Assembly: GCA_019828595.1 (NCBI GenBank)
Contig: JAHQRK010000024.1
Coordinates: 372,001-436,000 of the forward strand
Reading direction: 5' to 3'
From: Aphanomyces cochlioides
Lineage: Eukaryota; Oomycota; Saprolegniomycetes; Saprolegniales; Verrucalvaceae
Length of the DNA stretch: 64,000 bases
Shown here: one piece after another, positions 41,089 through 53,221 of the stretch
Numbering within the stretch: the first letter of the stretch is position 1
Layout: each line of letters starts with the position of its first letter
Notes under the pieces: generated by a model
What the model was told of the DNA's origin: nothing
Databases searched by the model: none
What the model saw: only the letters and a program-made list of their open reading frames with translations
Program-made: the position numbers and the translations under genes

Positions 41089-44000
41089 ATGCTTACATTA
41101 AAGCTACATGTAGTTTTTGACAACCACGAGGCATCTTGGAACCGTCGCGACTTTTGGAAAAGCATGGCGGCGTTACTTGGCCGAAATCACCAGCGGATCA
41201 GTGTCACGGATGATTTGGTCGCATGGAGGGGCATCTCTGTGAAGAACTTCACCGCCATGGTTGCCAATGGCATACCATTGACAACACCACGGCGATCCTT
41301 ATGGCTTGACATCATTTCAACCGAAATGAAGCAGCGATCCAAGTCCAAGACGTCGCCTGTAAGCTGCGCTACGACTGGTACTCGCGCTAATCTTGCTCAT
41401 AGAGCTTTGTCGCTTATATGGGAAGTTTGTTCGAGCAAGGGTCGGGGGCATTGAGCAAGTTGACGTTCGATACGAATTTTATCTCGTACAGCGTCGGCCG
41501 CTGGAGCATGCGAAGTCAGCGTGTTGCCAAGCCACTGGACAAGAAATACGTCGACGACGTCGTGTATGAGTTGAATCAAGCCAATTTTGTTGTCGTGGAT
41601 GAGCAAACTTATCCCTTTGTACGTCGTGGTGGCCCAATTCATTGTCGTCCTAGACTTTGGGCTCGACTAGGTGAATGCCATCGTTCATATCGTCGGTCCA
41701 GAATTGAAATCAGTCGCTGAAGCTGTCAAGCTGCTGAGCTTTCTCTTGCATGTACTATATCCCTTATCGTTGTATCCTGATGCATTCGACGACACTTGTA
41801 GAGAGAGCAGCAATCGCGAAATCCCAAGCCATGTTTACCGTTCGGAGACATTGGAGTCATTTGTCTCGACACGATCGAATCTACCGTGCAAACCATGGCA
41901 AGTCGAGTCTCCATCAGAATTTCTAAGCATGTTTGTCGTATGTCTAGCTCCCGTCGATTTACAACGTGATGGTGCAATTGAATCTACCACGCCAAGAGGT
42001 CTACTGGAAGCTCTTGCTCTTGCCTCTCACGGATGTATATCCATCCGAGCTAAGATTGCGCATGATTGATCATCTACTCGTCAATGGCTGTGCAGCTTTG
42101 GTGTCGGTCCTAGTGGTCTCTTCCCCCCGGCAAAAATCCTGCCAAAAGCTAACAAGGACAATGTAATAGGTATATTTACAGCGACGGCAGCACGACATTT
42201 TAATCTGCACGACGCCCGACGATTTTGAAATGTTGCACGAGATGGATTACCATAAATGGCTCCCGCTAACCCAAGTACGTCCAATCTCCACCGCGCTGAG
42301 TTGACATGGCTAGTTTGAATCCTTTTGGAAAGAATGCATCGAGGTTCATCGGTCGAATTTCGCTCAAGTCTACGTCAAGCGCAATTTGTTCATGCGAGCC
42401 AAACATTTCACGTTCAATTTGTCTCCAAGTTACGACCGTCCTCTGATCCACGTAATGACGCATCACATTTGGAATGACCTCGAGCCTCGGTTGTAGCGCC
42501 AAGAACGTCACAAGCTGACCTTTGAAAAATATGGCTGGATTGGATTTGATGTCGACCACACGTTGGTCGAGTTCAAACTCGACGTGCTCTTGCGCGCGTC
42601 GTTTGAAAAAGCGTACCAGAAAATTCAGTCGGTATATGTCGATCTCCACAGCTTTTCGTGATGTTGTTTCTAGAACTACATGAATCTCCGAACGAGTCGA
42701 TCTCCCGTGTGGCTGCCCCATCTAGCCTTTCGTGGGATTGCAATTGACATTGCCAAAGGCAATCTACTGCACATCAGCAGCTCGAACCGGGTCGTGCGCG
42801 GGTTCCACGGGACACACGAGCTGTCGTCCAATGTCCTCGCGATGAAATACCCGAAGAATATCACGTTCAACTTTCAATACCTCTACACAAACGCTGAAAT
42901 TATCTTTGGCCCGCTCTACGCATGGCTCGTCGATCAATATGAAGAGGGGGCGGTATCGCCGCACTAGAAGCACGATACATTGACTATTGATGTATAGATC
43001 ACCGACGTCGAGATTGGCTACGTCCCCCTCACCGATGAGCAGAAGAAACGAATCGAGTATATCCATCCCGAGGTACAATCTCTAGAATGAATTTGGCTTA
43101 GCGGTGTCTAGTCGGCCTTCAGTATGCTCAGCAACATCGCGTTGGATGCAGCCACGGCTTACTACGGCTCGGATTATTGGGTTTGACTTTGCCTACAATG
43201 TCGTTTGATGGAGGAAATGATGTAGCATACCTTGTCGACGACGCCTGAAGTCCTCATTCAGCCAAATCTTTCCACACGGCGTGTGCTTGAGATGCTTCGA
43301 CTCTCCTGCAAGAAGCGACTCTTCCTGCTCACGAATGGATCTTGGGAGCATACCGACGTGGTCAGGAAAAAATGCAGTTTGCACAAGAGCTTGATGGATT
43401 GCAGGTGATGCGCTGCGCGCTCGGGAAAGATTGGCGCGGATTTTTCGACCTCGTGCTCACGAAAGCATCGAAAGATGTCTTCTTTGAATCGTATCATCCA
43501 CACCGCTTCCGTGTAGGAGAAACCCACGGAGCTGACGAAGAGATTCCACCTTGTAGGAAGTCTCGATCGAGCCCAACGCGACGCGATCGATTGAAGCAGT
43601 CGAAATCCTCGACCAAGGTTGTGTCTACGAAGGCGGCAACATCACCGAACTGACGCAAACGCTGCGAGATCCAAAATGGAGACTCCATGAGGTATTCCAT
43701 CTCGATTTGCAAGGCTTGACCGCGCTCAGAACGGAGAGAATGTGCTCTTCATGGGTGATCATCCTCTCCACGACGTTGCCAACCCAACACTCAGCGCTGC
43801 ACCATGGGACACAGTCGCGATCATCCACGAAACCAGCTTGCATTTCAAAAACTTGGAGAAGGTATGCGTGGGTCAGGACCAAAGTGCACTGAAGGGGATT
43901 GTAGCGACTCATTCGGACCAAACAAGTCGAAACTGTGATCCAAGTTGTCCTAGAGGCTCTCTGTCCATGTGCCTCGGCTCGAAAAGGTCCACAAGTCGCT

Positions 44001-44198
44001 GACGTGAAGCCAGGACCGTCCATGGCTTGCTTTTTCTTTGATTGTGGTGGTCCATATACGTACTTGGGCAAATTAATCAACCGCCACGCTGTGCTTTGCG
44101 TCGACTCGGTCTCGCGGCTATCTCAAATGGAAAATACGATCCAAAGTCTGTTGGAGACTCGCTTTGACAGGTACTCAATCACAGGTTGGGTCGTTTAG
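41089..44198 (+). CDS. Predicted fusion: TBC-like N-terminus plus HAD 5'-nucleotidase (NT5DC type)
   Basis: Sixteen exons: 41089-41358, 41403-41618, 41671-41751, 41802-41906, 41948-42100, 42170-42274, 42314-42451, 42497-42631, 42674-42952, 42998-43072, 43112-43180, 43226-43357, 43405-43512, 43557-43691, 43730-43861, 43905-44198; every exon is a multiple of three; 808 residues. Residues 1-356 have weak TBC (Rab-GAP) features: NFTAMVANGIPLTTPRRSLW and YPSELRLRMIDHLLVNGCAA. From 357 on it is an NT5C2/NT5DC HAD enzyme: FDVDHTLVEF (Asp374, Asp376), RGIAIDIAKGNLL, LFLLTNG (Thr578), KDWRGFFDLVLTKA, VLFMGDH (Asp677), CGGPYTYLGKL. Predicted cytosolic IMP/GMP-type nucleotidase. In-frame TAG at 42494-42496 is removed by a 45-nt intron; if that intron is false, two separate genes exist but the second lacks an ATG near its start. 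Confidence 0.72.
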
Positions 44199-44469
44199 AG
44201 TCAATTAGACGTCGAGATTCCGTCCGAACGTCCGCCATGTCGAGTTCGTCCATGTTGGTCGCAGCCAAGATCCAACATCAGTGGACAAATGTCTTTCGAG
44301 GGACAACACCTCTTGGAATCTCAGACAAGTTATCACGACAAATTGCTACCATGTGGGAGCGCAAAGAACCGTCGAAAGACCAAACACATGCATTGCGAGC
44401 GGTGGCGACCACGCCAACGATTTTGGGATGACCACACAATGCCATGACGTAGATATTCCAGATATCGTT

Positions 44470-44759
44470 TTACTCATCTGCTTCCTTCTTGGCATGCTGC
44501 TCGTTGTTCTTGATCTGGCGTTTCATATTCTTCCACATCGAGCCCGCGACAGGGGACGCAGCGCCGCTGCTAGCATGCGTAGCCGCACGATCATGGACTT
44601 GTTGGCCTAATTCCGTGTAGTTGGGGACATACACGTGGATATAGCCTATAAATCGATATATATTAGCGTCGGGAAACGTTGCATGGAGCTACCAATCGTC
44701 GCGGCGGTCAAAGTCACGACGCCCGTGACGAGGAACTTGCCGACGTTGTTTTGCGCCAT
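44470..44759 (-). CDS. Small single-pass membrane protein, 80 residues
   Basis: Exons 44759-44693 and 44645-44470 (47-nt GT-AG intron) give 80 residues starting MAQNNVGKFLVTGVV. One hydrophobic segment at about residues 8-29 (KFLVTGVVTLTAATIGYIHV) is followed by a hydrophilic tail ending MKRQIKNNEQHAKKEADE. Too short for usual ORF cut-offs, but start, intron phase, and composition support it. The short N-terminus before a single span resembles small mitochondrial inner-membrane subunits; localisation is a guess. Convergent with the nucleotidase gene; two CCAAT boxes (near 44790 and 44825) lie upstream. Confidence 0.65.
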
Positions 44760-45309
44760 TTGAAAAATGACATTTTCATGATGTTGTTTGATTGGTCTTA
44801 ATTAAAAATATATATTTTTTTATTGACCAATCAAAATTAGCACAATGATAGTTTGTATCATGAAACCGTCATGAAACTGTCCAAAACACTGTTTTCAAGA
44901 GTTTCATGCATCACTTGGTTGTTTTTTGTGAAGTTTGGCGTTGGTTATTCAAACCATGCAAGGCCAGTGTAGAAATCAGCAAGAAGATGCTATGGAACGC
45001 ACTTGGAATTTGAGTATGTTCGAGGGGGTACTTGCTCGAAACTCCAGTCAGGAATCGATGTTCAGCATTCTGTTGCCATTCGAGATCAAACATACACCCA
45101 GCACAAGTCCGTCCTTTTTGCAAGGGTTTGTGCTTTTTGGAACCCGCTCTTGTCTTGAAACTGAGCGTTTTACCGATGAAATCCTTGTTTAAAAGCGGCG
45201 ATCTTTGCCGATTGAAACAGTTGAACCAAGCATGCGTTCACGGCAATCTTTCATGAAGTCTCTTCTGGTTCAAGTGAATGCGGAACGATACGAGCGAGAG
45301 TGTCTTGTA
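44760..45309. other. Spacer with CCAAT boxes and a doubtful minus ORF
   Basis: Upstream of the small membrane protein: TTTGATTGGTC at about 44787 and GACCAATCAAA at about 44824, an inverted CCAAT pair. A minus frame at about 44911-45190 contains KGRTCAGCMFDLEWQQN with a CxxC and basic flanks; its 5' end has no clear ATG or splice site, so I do not call it a gene. Confidence 0.4.
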
Positions 45310-48120
45310 CTACTGAAGAATGAGTGGCACTGCATATCGGAGGTGCTCTGGCATGTTCACGTCATGATCGTCTTGCCTTGGCAATGCATGGATTCGCCAC
45401 GTCTTTATGTCGAACAAATACAACGTGGACGATAATTCAAATGTCAAGATGCCAGTCAGGACTGCCGATGCCTTATCGATGTGCCACACGCCTTTGTAGC
45501 GCCATTTGTCCGACTTGAATTGGTATTTTGCAGCTGCATAAACGAGTGGAGACGCCGGTGACGAGTGTTTTCGTCGATGGGGTCTCCATCTCTCAAGTGC
45601 GTAGCAGACAATACAGCAGCCCAAGACGAGACTGATGAGGAAATACACGAGGTTCACTTGGCCAATCTCGACTTGACCACTGGTACACATGACTTGAAAG
45701 TCCACTTCCACTACTGTGCACTCTCGAGACAATGACATTTGACTACGAGGAGGCACTAGAATTACAGAGAGAATCGCGGCAACCCACGCAGTCATGAAGC
45801 TTCTTGAGGCATATCTCGGAGTCGCAGGACCAGTCACGACGGAAAAGACGTCATTCACGACGTACGCCATCCAGACTAATTCCCCCGCCGCCAAGATGAT
45901 CATATACCAGGCACGAGATGTCAACTCAAAATACGAGACGACGCCTTCCATGGGACGGACAAGTGTCAGTGTCGCTGTGGATAAAATCGAGATGGCCGAC
46001 AAGGCGCGAAGAAAAACCAGGCCGTCCGATCCACACGATACTCGCGACGCGACTGAAGACGAGCATGTTGGACGCTTCAATTTGTCCCTTGAGGCCAATG
46101 ATGTAGAGGCACACAATGCAAGCAACCAGAAGCATCACGCCAGTGAAGTATTGCAGCAGACGTCGCATGTACAAACTGATATTCACTGGAACTTCACGTG
46201 AGTTCACGGGCATTCGATTCAAATTGCTCAGTGAGGACATGGCTGTGATCGTGCCATTGTCGCCTTGAAACGACACGACTTCACGAGTTCCTTTAGCCCA
46301 GTCAAAGACAGCTAACCACGTGTATAATTCCAAATCAACTTCAGTCGGATCGAAGAAACGAACTCTTGCAATGGAAGTAGGTATGCCGCCAATGTATTGC
46401 ACATTGTCGATCTGGATTTGATCTCGCACGATGGATTTCACAAGCTGGGCTTGGACGAGCAGCGCCGACGCATCCGAAGGACGAAGGTATGTCTGTAGAA
46501 ACGCTCGGACATTTTGAATCAGTGCCAGAGTACTCGACGGATTTCGGAATTCTCGCTGGGCCACCGCTGAGGCTGTCACAGTTGGAGAGACAATAGTAGC
46601 TGCCATGATGTCGGAAGAGTCTCCCACAATGAACTCCTGCGCGCCGAGAGGACAAGAGCCTGACAAACTAAATGATTGGCCTGGTAACGAGTTGCTACTT
46701 GCAGTTAACTCACAGAGGAAATTGCCCCCTGCGAGCGTCAATCCATCCCATGCTTTCGGCCGAGGGGTAATCGAGTACAATGAGTTGATACGTAAAAATG
46801 CGCGCTGAATCGATGTCTCCGACAAAAGCAAGCGTTTGATTGCTCTTGAAATGTTTTGGTACAATGCTCGCAATGAAATTGGAGTTGGAATTCGCCTCAT
46901 GGCGACAGAGCCAAAGGGTCCCAAGGCATCGCGAACTAAGGAAAAGCATGGTCCAAATGGGGAACTCAATAATCCAAAATCGATCGACGCTTCTTCTGGT
47001 GTTGTATTCGCATGGGCAAAGACAGGACTGCTCCGAATGAGACTCTTGCCTTGTATCACACTCGAATTAGATGCAATAGCAGACAAGTCGTTTGCCGAAG
47101 GCCACTGCATCTTGCGAGTTGTCTCTGCCGAGAATTGAAAGAACCCACTGGAGGATTTGAGAGTCAGAGGATACGCCAATCCATAGGCAATTTTCACAAA
47201 TATTGATTCGACGACTCCCAACCGCTTGTAATTTGCCACTGCGTTGCAAACTTCGTCATTCCCGCATTCAACCAAACCTGGGCTTCTTCAGGTACAGTAG
47301 TCTTTCGCTCCTGGGTAGTCACGATCCATTGGGCTGCTTGAGCAGTACTTTTCAGGTGCAAATAAACCCCAATTTCCAATGCTTTTCCCCAGCACGACGT
47401 CAAACTCGTCTGATCGGCATTGCGAAGGATAGATTCAAGGTACACAGCAGCATTGTTTGACTCTTCAACACAGCGCTGTTGCTTCTTTTGTGTGTTCGCC
47501 ATTTCCCATCGTCTCTCAAAGTCAGCATAACAATAGGCAGTCATGATCCATGGCACTTGGCAGCCATCCATTTGGCGCAGACCTTGGATGACGTTCGGTA
47601 AAGAATTCACTTCGTCTTGGATCGATATGGAATATAAAGGTGCAACTTGAATAGTTGAGAGTGTCGAGTTTGACGCTGTCAGCAAGCCTCCATAAGAAAT
47701 ATTTGTCAGGTCAAATGCAGCCGACGCACTTGACAACTGCAGAGCCTGGTTGGAACAATTGCCAAGTGACGCTTGAGTACTTGCGTCGAATCCTGCCCAC
47801 CAAAAGTCATTTGCCATGGCAGACTTCGTAAGCTCAAGGAAGGTATAGCCACCAGCGATGGAAGCCATCATGTAGAGCAGGCATGCTACTCCCAAGAGTC
47901 CATGATAGGATCCAAAGTGAGGAATGAGGTCGCGTTGATGAATCTTACTCTGGCTTGTAATGCTAAATACGAGGATTCGAGTAGATATAACCCCTTGATG
48001 CGCAAGCGACCAAATCTTGAAGTCAAATGCCAAGGATTTCATCGGCAGCATTCCACCCATGAGCCTCGTCGCGTCGCTCAATATTCGTGAAGCTTCACTA
48101 ATAGGAGCACAGTAGGCCAT
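45310..48120 (-). pseudogene. M1: large multi-pass membrane protein, frameshifted
   Basis: ATG at 48120 (MAYCAPISEASRILS). N-terminal span GVACLLYMMASIAGG, then a large extracytosolic-looking region with family blocks MANDFWWAGFDASTQ, WIMTAYCYADFERRWEMANT, NAAVYLESILRNAD, LGPFGSVAMRRIPTPI, LTLAGGNFLCELT. C-terminal spans include YFTGVMLLVACIVCLYIIGL, AISILSTATLTLV, MIILAAGELVWMAYVVND and VYFLISLVLGCCIVCYAL. Two frame changes, one base lost in CAGTGGCAAATTAC (about 47240) and about two lost near 46025 (IVWIGRP to GLVFLRALS), break the frame; the sister copy M4 is in frame at both points. Unknown family; about 900 residues if whole. Could be functional if the shifts are sequence errors. Confidence 0.65.
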
Positions 48121-50640
48121 GATTGATGCACACGTGACAGCGTCGTAGTCATGGACATTTCTATCTTGCCTCGGAATACATCGTCGATAGGCCAGTGTTG
48201 CAAGAATGACAATACCATCAAGCTACAATGCAATGCTACAATGAGAACCGCGCGATCCCAACTTCCGACTTCTACTGTACCGCCATAGCACGACGCTCCA
48301 CTGCGAAAAGACGATATTGAGCAGGTTGATTCGACTGTTGCCTTCACTTGGACGGGAGAAATCATATCGAGGCAAAAGATTGATAGAAATGTCGAGAAAC
48401 TGTGGAGAGGCGTGTAGTCCACGGAACATTCGCTCGTGAGGGGGAGACAAATGTCGTTCAAGACATAGGATAACCATAGAGTCTCTCCTGCCAGCAGAAG
48501 CTTGGCAATCCAATGGCGCTGGGAATTCACAAAGGAAGTAATGTTGTTCGTGCTGGTTAGAGTCGCACTTGATGTGCTCAAGATGAGGACAGCCGTGATG
48601 CCTCGAATGAAGCAAAAAGGTCGCCCGACCCAAGGCTACCAAAGACACGGTTGAAGTAGAAAAGATTGTGTCCATCGGAATATGAGTGATGCCAAGTGCC
48701 ATAAACCAGCAACAAGGACGAGACAACAATCGATAAACCAGTCACATAAAGCGCCGCCCCCCAGAAATACAAGCAAGCTGATTTTGGCAGCTCCAACGAA
48801 TTGGCTGCCATTGATAAACGCTGTTCGTGCTGACATGATCGTGATGTTGCCATTGTCACCTTCAAAGTGAGGACTTCTCTTGTTCCATCAACCCAATCGT
48901 AGAGAGCAATCCACCCAAAGAAAGACCAAGCGTCGTTGCTTAGGATGGCCTGTTTCAGAAGAAGAGTCATCGAGGCGCTTCTACTCGCCATTTGAAAGAA
49001 TTCACGTTTAGGGTCTTGATAAGCTCTACTGCAGTCTGTACATCGGTGGAATTTATCGGCAAGGGAAGCACGGCTGGGGTCATCTCGAGTGCTGCCACAA
49101 TGGAAGCACTGCAAACATTTGCCAGCGACAAGCTGGACGAGCAAACAGATGAGATCTCGTTAGCGCAATATTGGACATTAATGATGCAAAGAGGACGCTG
49201 GAGGGGTCAAAATGGACCAAAAATCGAGTTTGCTCTTGACATGTACCATCAAAACTGAATTGAGTTTGAGGATAAGGAGTTGGCGTTGCAAGGAATGCAC
49301 AAGCGAAGTTCCCACCAAAGTAGATCATGCCTGGGCCCTTCCATGCTGGTGGTACAACATCGATGTCCAAATCCTCAATTGATTCGTACAATAGACCTAG
49401 CGATGGTGTCAATTCCATCAAACGATAGAAATGGCTTTGAAATTGCGCAACGATTCGCAAAAGTATTCCAGGTGGCACAATGTAGTGTATGTCCCAACTT
49501 CCAAAAGGACCAACTGAAGCTCGCATCAAATCTCCAGCAGCACTGGAGCTTCCACTAGTGAAGACGGTATCCTGGTTTCCAACTAACGCTTGCAGCGAAT
49601 TGTTGGATTTTCGCAAGAGACTGCAGCCAAGTGTAATACATGTCGTCATGCCATTCCAGAGACCCCAACACAAAACGCGCACCGTCCAGCGCGCGGTTGA
49701 AAGATCCCAAAAGATGAAGAATGCACTTTCATGGATTGACCCACACCCAAAGCATTCACAACGGTGATACTGTTGTCCAGACCATACATAAAGCGATTTT
49801 GATATTCGATCTTGTAGTGCATCAATCCGTATTGCTGCCACAGGGCCACTTCTTGCTCCAACGACAGCCGCGTCAGAGATTTGAGTGCTTTTACCCACTC
49901 GGGTCCTTCGTTTAAGAGCAAAAGAGGTGTCAAGATGGTTTGTTTGAGCTGAATGCCAAATGCTGACTGCGTCAAATCTTTTGTTTCGACATTGCGCAGC
50001 AAGGTTTCCAAATACACGGCAGCGTTCTCCTGTTTGTTGGATTCACATCGTCTTTGTCGCTGCGCCGTGTGCGCCATTTCAAACCTTCGCTCCAAATCGA
50101 CCCAACAATAAGGCACGACTGTGTAAATGTTTTCATATAAAGTGTTGGCACGAATCGTTTTCACGGCCACATCGAGCGGAATCGGACCGAGAAGAAGTCG
50201 CCGAGTTATAACTGGTCGTAAGTCAATAGAAGTCCTCGACCCCGAGTAATTCTTTCGCAGTACCGCAGCCATGAGATCAAATTCTCCGAGTTGGCCGAAG
50301 TTGATTCTTGCATTAAAGACGTCAGCGAGGAAGGTTTGACCGCCCGTCGAGTTGAATTCATGCCACCAGTAGTCATTCGTTGTGACTTCAGCTAGAAGAC
50401 ATAAATACCAGACGCTGCATCCCAAGGTGAGGATGAGGTAGACGACGCCACTCCAATGCCCGTAGCGAGTCCAGATGTCCATCTCTTTTCGTAATGACCT
50501 TGCAACGCTTCGGGGATGCGAAACGTAATCTGGCAATCTTGATTCGAGTGACTTTCAGTGGGATGACATTTTTCTACAAACAAATATGACCGTCCTGTTC
50601 GATCGGGGGTCATTTTTCTTGGTAAAGTTGTCAAGTTCAT
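48078..50640 (-). pseudogene. M2: large multi-pass membrane protein, frameshifted
   Basis: Paralogue of M1. Blocks: GVVYLILTLGCSVWYLCLLAE span, TTNDYWWHEFNSTGG, YTVVPYCWVDLERRFEMAHT, NAAVYLETLLRNVE, VGQSMKV, VRVLCWGLWNGMTTC, SVGPFGSWDIHYIVPPG, FGGNFACAFLATPT, FFGWIALYDWVDGTREVL, then a span near YVTGLSIVVSSLLLVYG and QRHWIAKLLLAGETLWLSYV. At least three frame changes (near 49725, 49110 and 48590). Its last frame ends at 48078, inside the 5' end of M1, so the two copies overlap. Also frameshifted in M3, though at other points. Function unknown. Confidence 0.65.
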
Positions 50641-51092
50641 GGAACTTACGGGCATTGTGCTCATGTCCAACGCACGTAGTAATTACTGTTCACCTCAATG
50701 GCTCAACGATATCGGCATAAATCGATGCCTCCTAGATTGGTGGTCACGCTCTTGCTATATCAACCAGAGCGTAAATACGCATTCTCCCTTGACCAAACGA
50801 CCACAATGCATTCACACCAGATAGATAGTCTTTGATTTAAGCTCTTTCCACGACGAATAAGAAGATGTGGTAGTTTAAGTACCAATCAATTGCGATATTA
50901 CCGCGAAATGTGCTAAAGCATCATGAAACGATGTGGCAGTCGAGGACGGATTCATCTTGTGCATAAGGCAGCCATCTTTTCGTTCCTCCTTGTAATTCAA
51001 GATCCAATGCTCGCTTGGAATCTTAGGAGCAACGAACCGCACCAGCCATAACTCCCCCATTATCCAATTTTCCAACTACAAGGCAAACCAAA
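50641..51092. other. Divergent spacer between M2 and the HIG1-domain gene
   Basis: No supported gene. Promoter region for the HIG1-domain gene; no distinctive element recognised. Confidence 0.45.
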
Positions 51093-51644
51093 ATGTCTGT
51101 TGCAGCCCAACTCGACAAGCGCGACATCATCATGTCCAACTCGACCTCGATTGGATTCAAAGCTGGGGCCACCGCCGGTGTTATCGCCGGTGCTGCTGTT
51201 GCCCTCGCTAATCACAATTTGCCCGCCTTCCGCAACCGCCTTGGCGTGAGTGGTAAAGTCGGCCTCGTTGTCATGGCCAGTATTGCCTCGTTCACAATCG
51301 CCGCCGAACAAGATTTGCTCCGTGGAAGTCGCAACCCTGATGAATACATCAACGAACTCCAAGGGGCCAAGACGTCCAATGACGCTAGAAATACCCGCCA
51401 TGGCCAATTGCCATTGCATCAACGCGCTGCCAACTATGTGCTAGACCACCCGTTCCGCACGGTACCTTTCACGGCGGCTCCGATTGTTGGCGGCATCTAC
51501 TTGTACCAGCAGCAAAACACCAACATCCAGCTCTCTCAAAAGATCATGCACACGCGCATTTACGGCCAAGGCTCGTCAGTGGTCATTCTCTTGGCGACGA
51601 TGGCCTTTTACGACTATATGTCGCGCCATGGTCGCTTCGAATAA
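51093..51644 (+). CDS. HIG1-domain mitochondrial membrane protein (Rcf2-like)
   Basis: An intronless 183-residue frame from ATG at 51093 (MSVAAQLDKRDIIMSN). Four hydrophobic segments: GATAGVIAGAAVALAN (about 25-41), VGLVVMASIASFTIAAE (about 56-72), VPFTAAPIVGGIYLYQQ (about 124-140) and SSVVILLATMAFYDYM (about 162-177). The last two with the loop QKIMHTRIYGQG fit the HIG1 domain (R..GQ motif) of Rcf1/Rcf2-type proteins that associate with respiratory complexes III and IV in the inner mitochondrial membrane. Two extra N-terminal spans favour an Rcf2-like rather than a short HIGD1 protein. Codon use is C-rich and the gene intronless, like IMP3. Confidence 0.7.
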   Translation: MSVAAQLDKRDIIMSNSTSIGFKAGATAGVIAGAAVALANHNLPAFRNRLGVSGKVGLVVMASIASFTIAAEQDLLRGSRNPDEYINELQGAKTSNDARNTRHGQLPLHQRAANYVLDHPFRTVPFTAAPIVGGIYLYQQQNTNIQLSQKIMHTRIYGQGSSVVILLATMAFYDYMSRHGRFE

Positions 51645-52238
51645 ACATTTAATTACATCTACTTGCATATCGATACTCATGCGTATGCGCACTCTAATCC
51701 AATCCATCGAGTCTACGATAGTCCCAGGTCCTTCCATTCCCCCTTCAGACTACTTGGGACCTATCGGGGATGAATCCTGGCAGCATTATCATGTATAATC
51801 AATTGAATATTCCTCGAAACGATCGCCGTAGTGCATGAACTCTTTCTAATGCTATGACATTATCGTCATGCAAGTTAGAAATGGTGACGCTTTGCCATTT
51901 CCTACCCAATTGGCATCGCAAACAGGCCCCAGGTTCAAACAATTGATCAATTAGGCTTAGCACAGTAGCAGCAGACACTGCTAGCAGTTTTTGTGGCTGG
52001 TGCATCGTCTTCGCGCTGTGATGATGAAGAGATCGAGCACCTGTTTTCATCATGGTCCACGGCGTTTCAAGCTGAATATCATTTATTTGACATTTTCCAT
52101 AAAATATCAATTTATCCAATAACTGTCTGTATCATAAATTAGAGAAAATATTCCTCATAATTGATACAAAAAAGTTACAAATATTCTGTACTTTCTGCGG
52201 ATTGGATCGCAATTTTGTGAGATTTTGATTGGAAGGTC
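51645..52238. other. Spacer upstream of lpxC
   Basis: No gene supported. AT-rich near lpxC. The lpxC start codon follows TTGATTGGAAGGTC, which includes one inverted CCAAT box about 10 bases before the ATG. Confidence 0.45.
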
Positions 52239-53220
52239 ATGCAGCGGACAATAAAGCGCGCGGTCGAAGTCGCTGGAATTGGACTCCATCTCGGTGAAAA
52301 GGTAAGGAAATAAATCTTCTCAAGCAGTGAACAAGCTCCGTAGGCTCATATCGTCTTGCACCCGGCACCAGCGAATACAGGCGTTGTGTTTCACGAGCGT
52401 GGAAATCGATCACGATCTGTGGCTGCGCGCCACTCGAATGTGAAAAAGGACACTGTGGGTTTTTGCACTCGTCTGCATGACCCAAGCAGTGGCTATAGCA
52501 TTGCTACAGTTGAGCATTTGCTTGCTGCAATCAGTGCTAGTGGAATCACAAACGTTCTCGTGGACGTGGCCGGACCAGAGATTCCAATCTTGGACGGGAG
52601 CAGCCAAGGATTTCTCGAAGCAATTGCGAGCTCTGGTGCTATTGAACAAGGCAATCCTCAGCAAGTATTGTATATTCGTCAACCCGTGAAGGTTATAGCA
52701 TCTTAAAGCATTGTATCTCACTCGTCGTAGGTTGTCAAAGAGAACAAAGCAGCATACTTGCTTCCGCGACCAACTCAAGAACTCACTCTATCAACTGAGG
52801 TCGACTTCACTCACAAAAATCTCCCAAGGCAATGGATATCGCTCGCTCTTTCTGAATTTCAGTCCAAAGTGGGCTCAGCACGGACCTTCACATTTGAAGA
52901 CGAAGTTGCACTTCTTCAAGCCCATGGCCTGGCCAAAGGCGGAGGTCTTCATAACGCAGTCGTCTTTGATAAGAACGGGAAGCCAATCAATTCAGAAGGC
53001 TTACGGTGAGTGTTCTTTAAAAGCCTTTATCATTACATTGGACAATTGTAGTTTTGATGATGAATGGGTCCGACACAAAGCTCTAGATGTAGTTGGAGAC
53101 CTAGCACTAGCGGGCCATCCCATTGCTGGCCATTACGTTGGGATTTGCCCAGGACATGCTCTCACGCATGAGCTTCTTGATGCATTGTTTGCAAACCCGG
53201 CGAACTATTCTATCGAGTAA
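52239..53220 (+). CDS. lpxC: UDP-3-O-acyl-N-acetylglucosamine deacetylase LpxC
   Basis: Exons 52239-52301, 52344-52691, 52731-53005, 53052-53220 (introns 42, 39, 46 nt), 855 nt or 284 residues. It begins MQRTIKRAVEVAGIGLHLGE, matching the bacterial start with no transit-peptide extension. Zinc ligands: His in ATVEHLLAAI, His and Asp in VRHKALDVVGD; catalytic-region Glu in the first block, SARTFTFEDEV, GGGLHNAVVFD, and the second active-site His in CPGHALTH. LpxC performs the first committed step of lipid A synthesis, removing acetate from UDP-3-O-acyl-GlcNAc. In plants a homologous path acts in mitochondria. Four exons show it belongs to this nuclear genome and is not bacterial contamination. 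Stop codon is one base from the stop of the convergent gene. Confidence 0.93.
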
Positions 53221-53221
53221 T

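Noticed and set aside
44911..45190. Short minus-strand gene with a CxxC motif
   Set aside because: No ATG or credible splice acceptor at the 5' end, and only two Cys; left as spacer.
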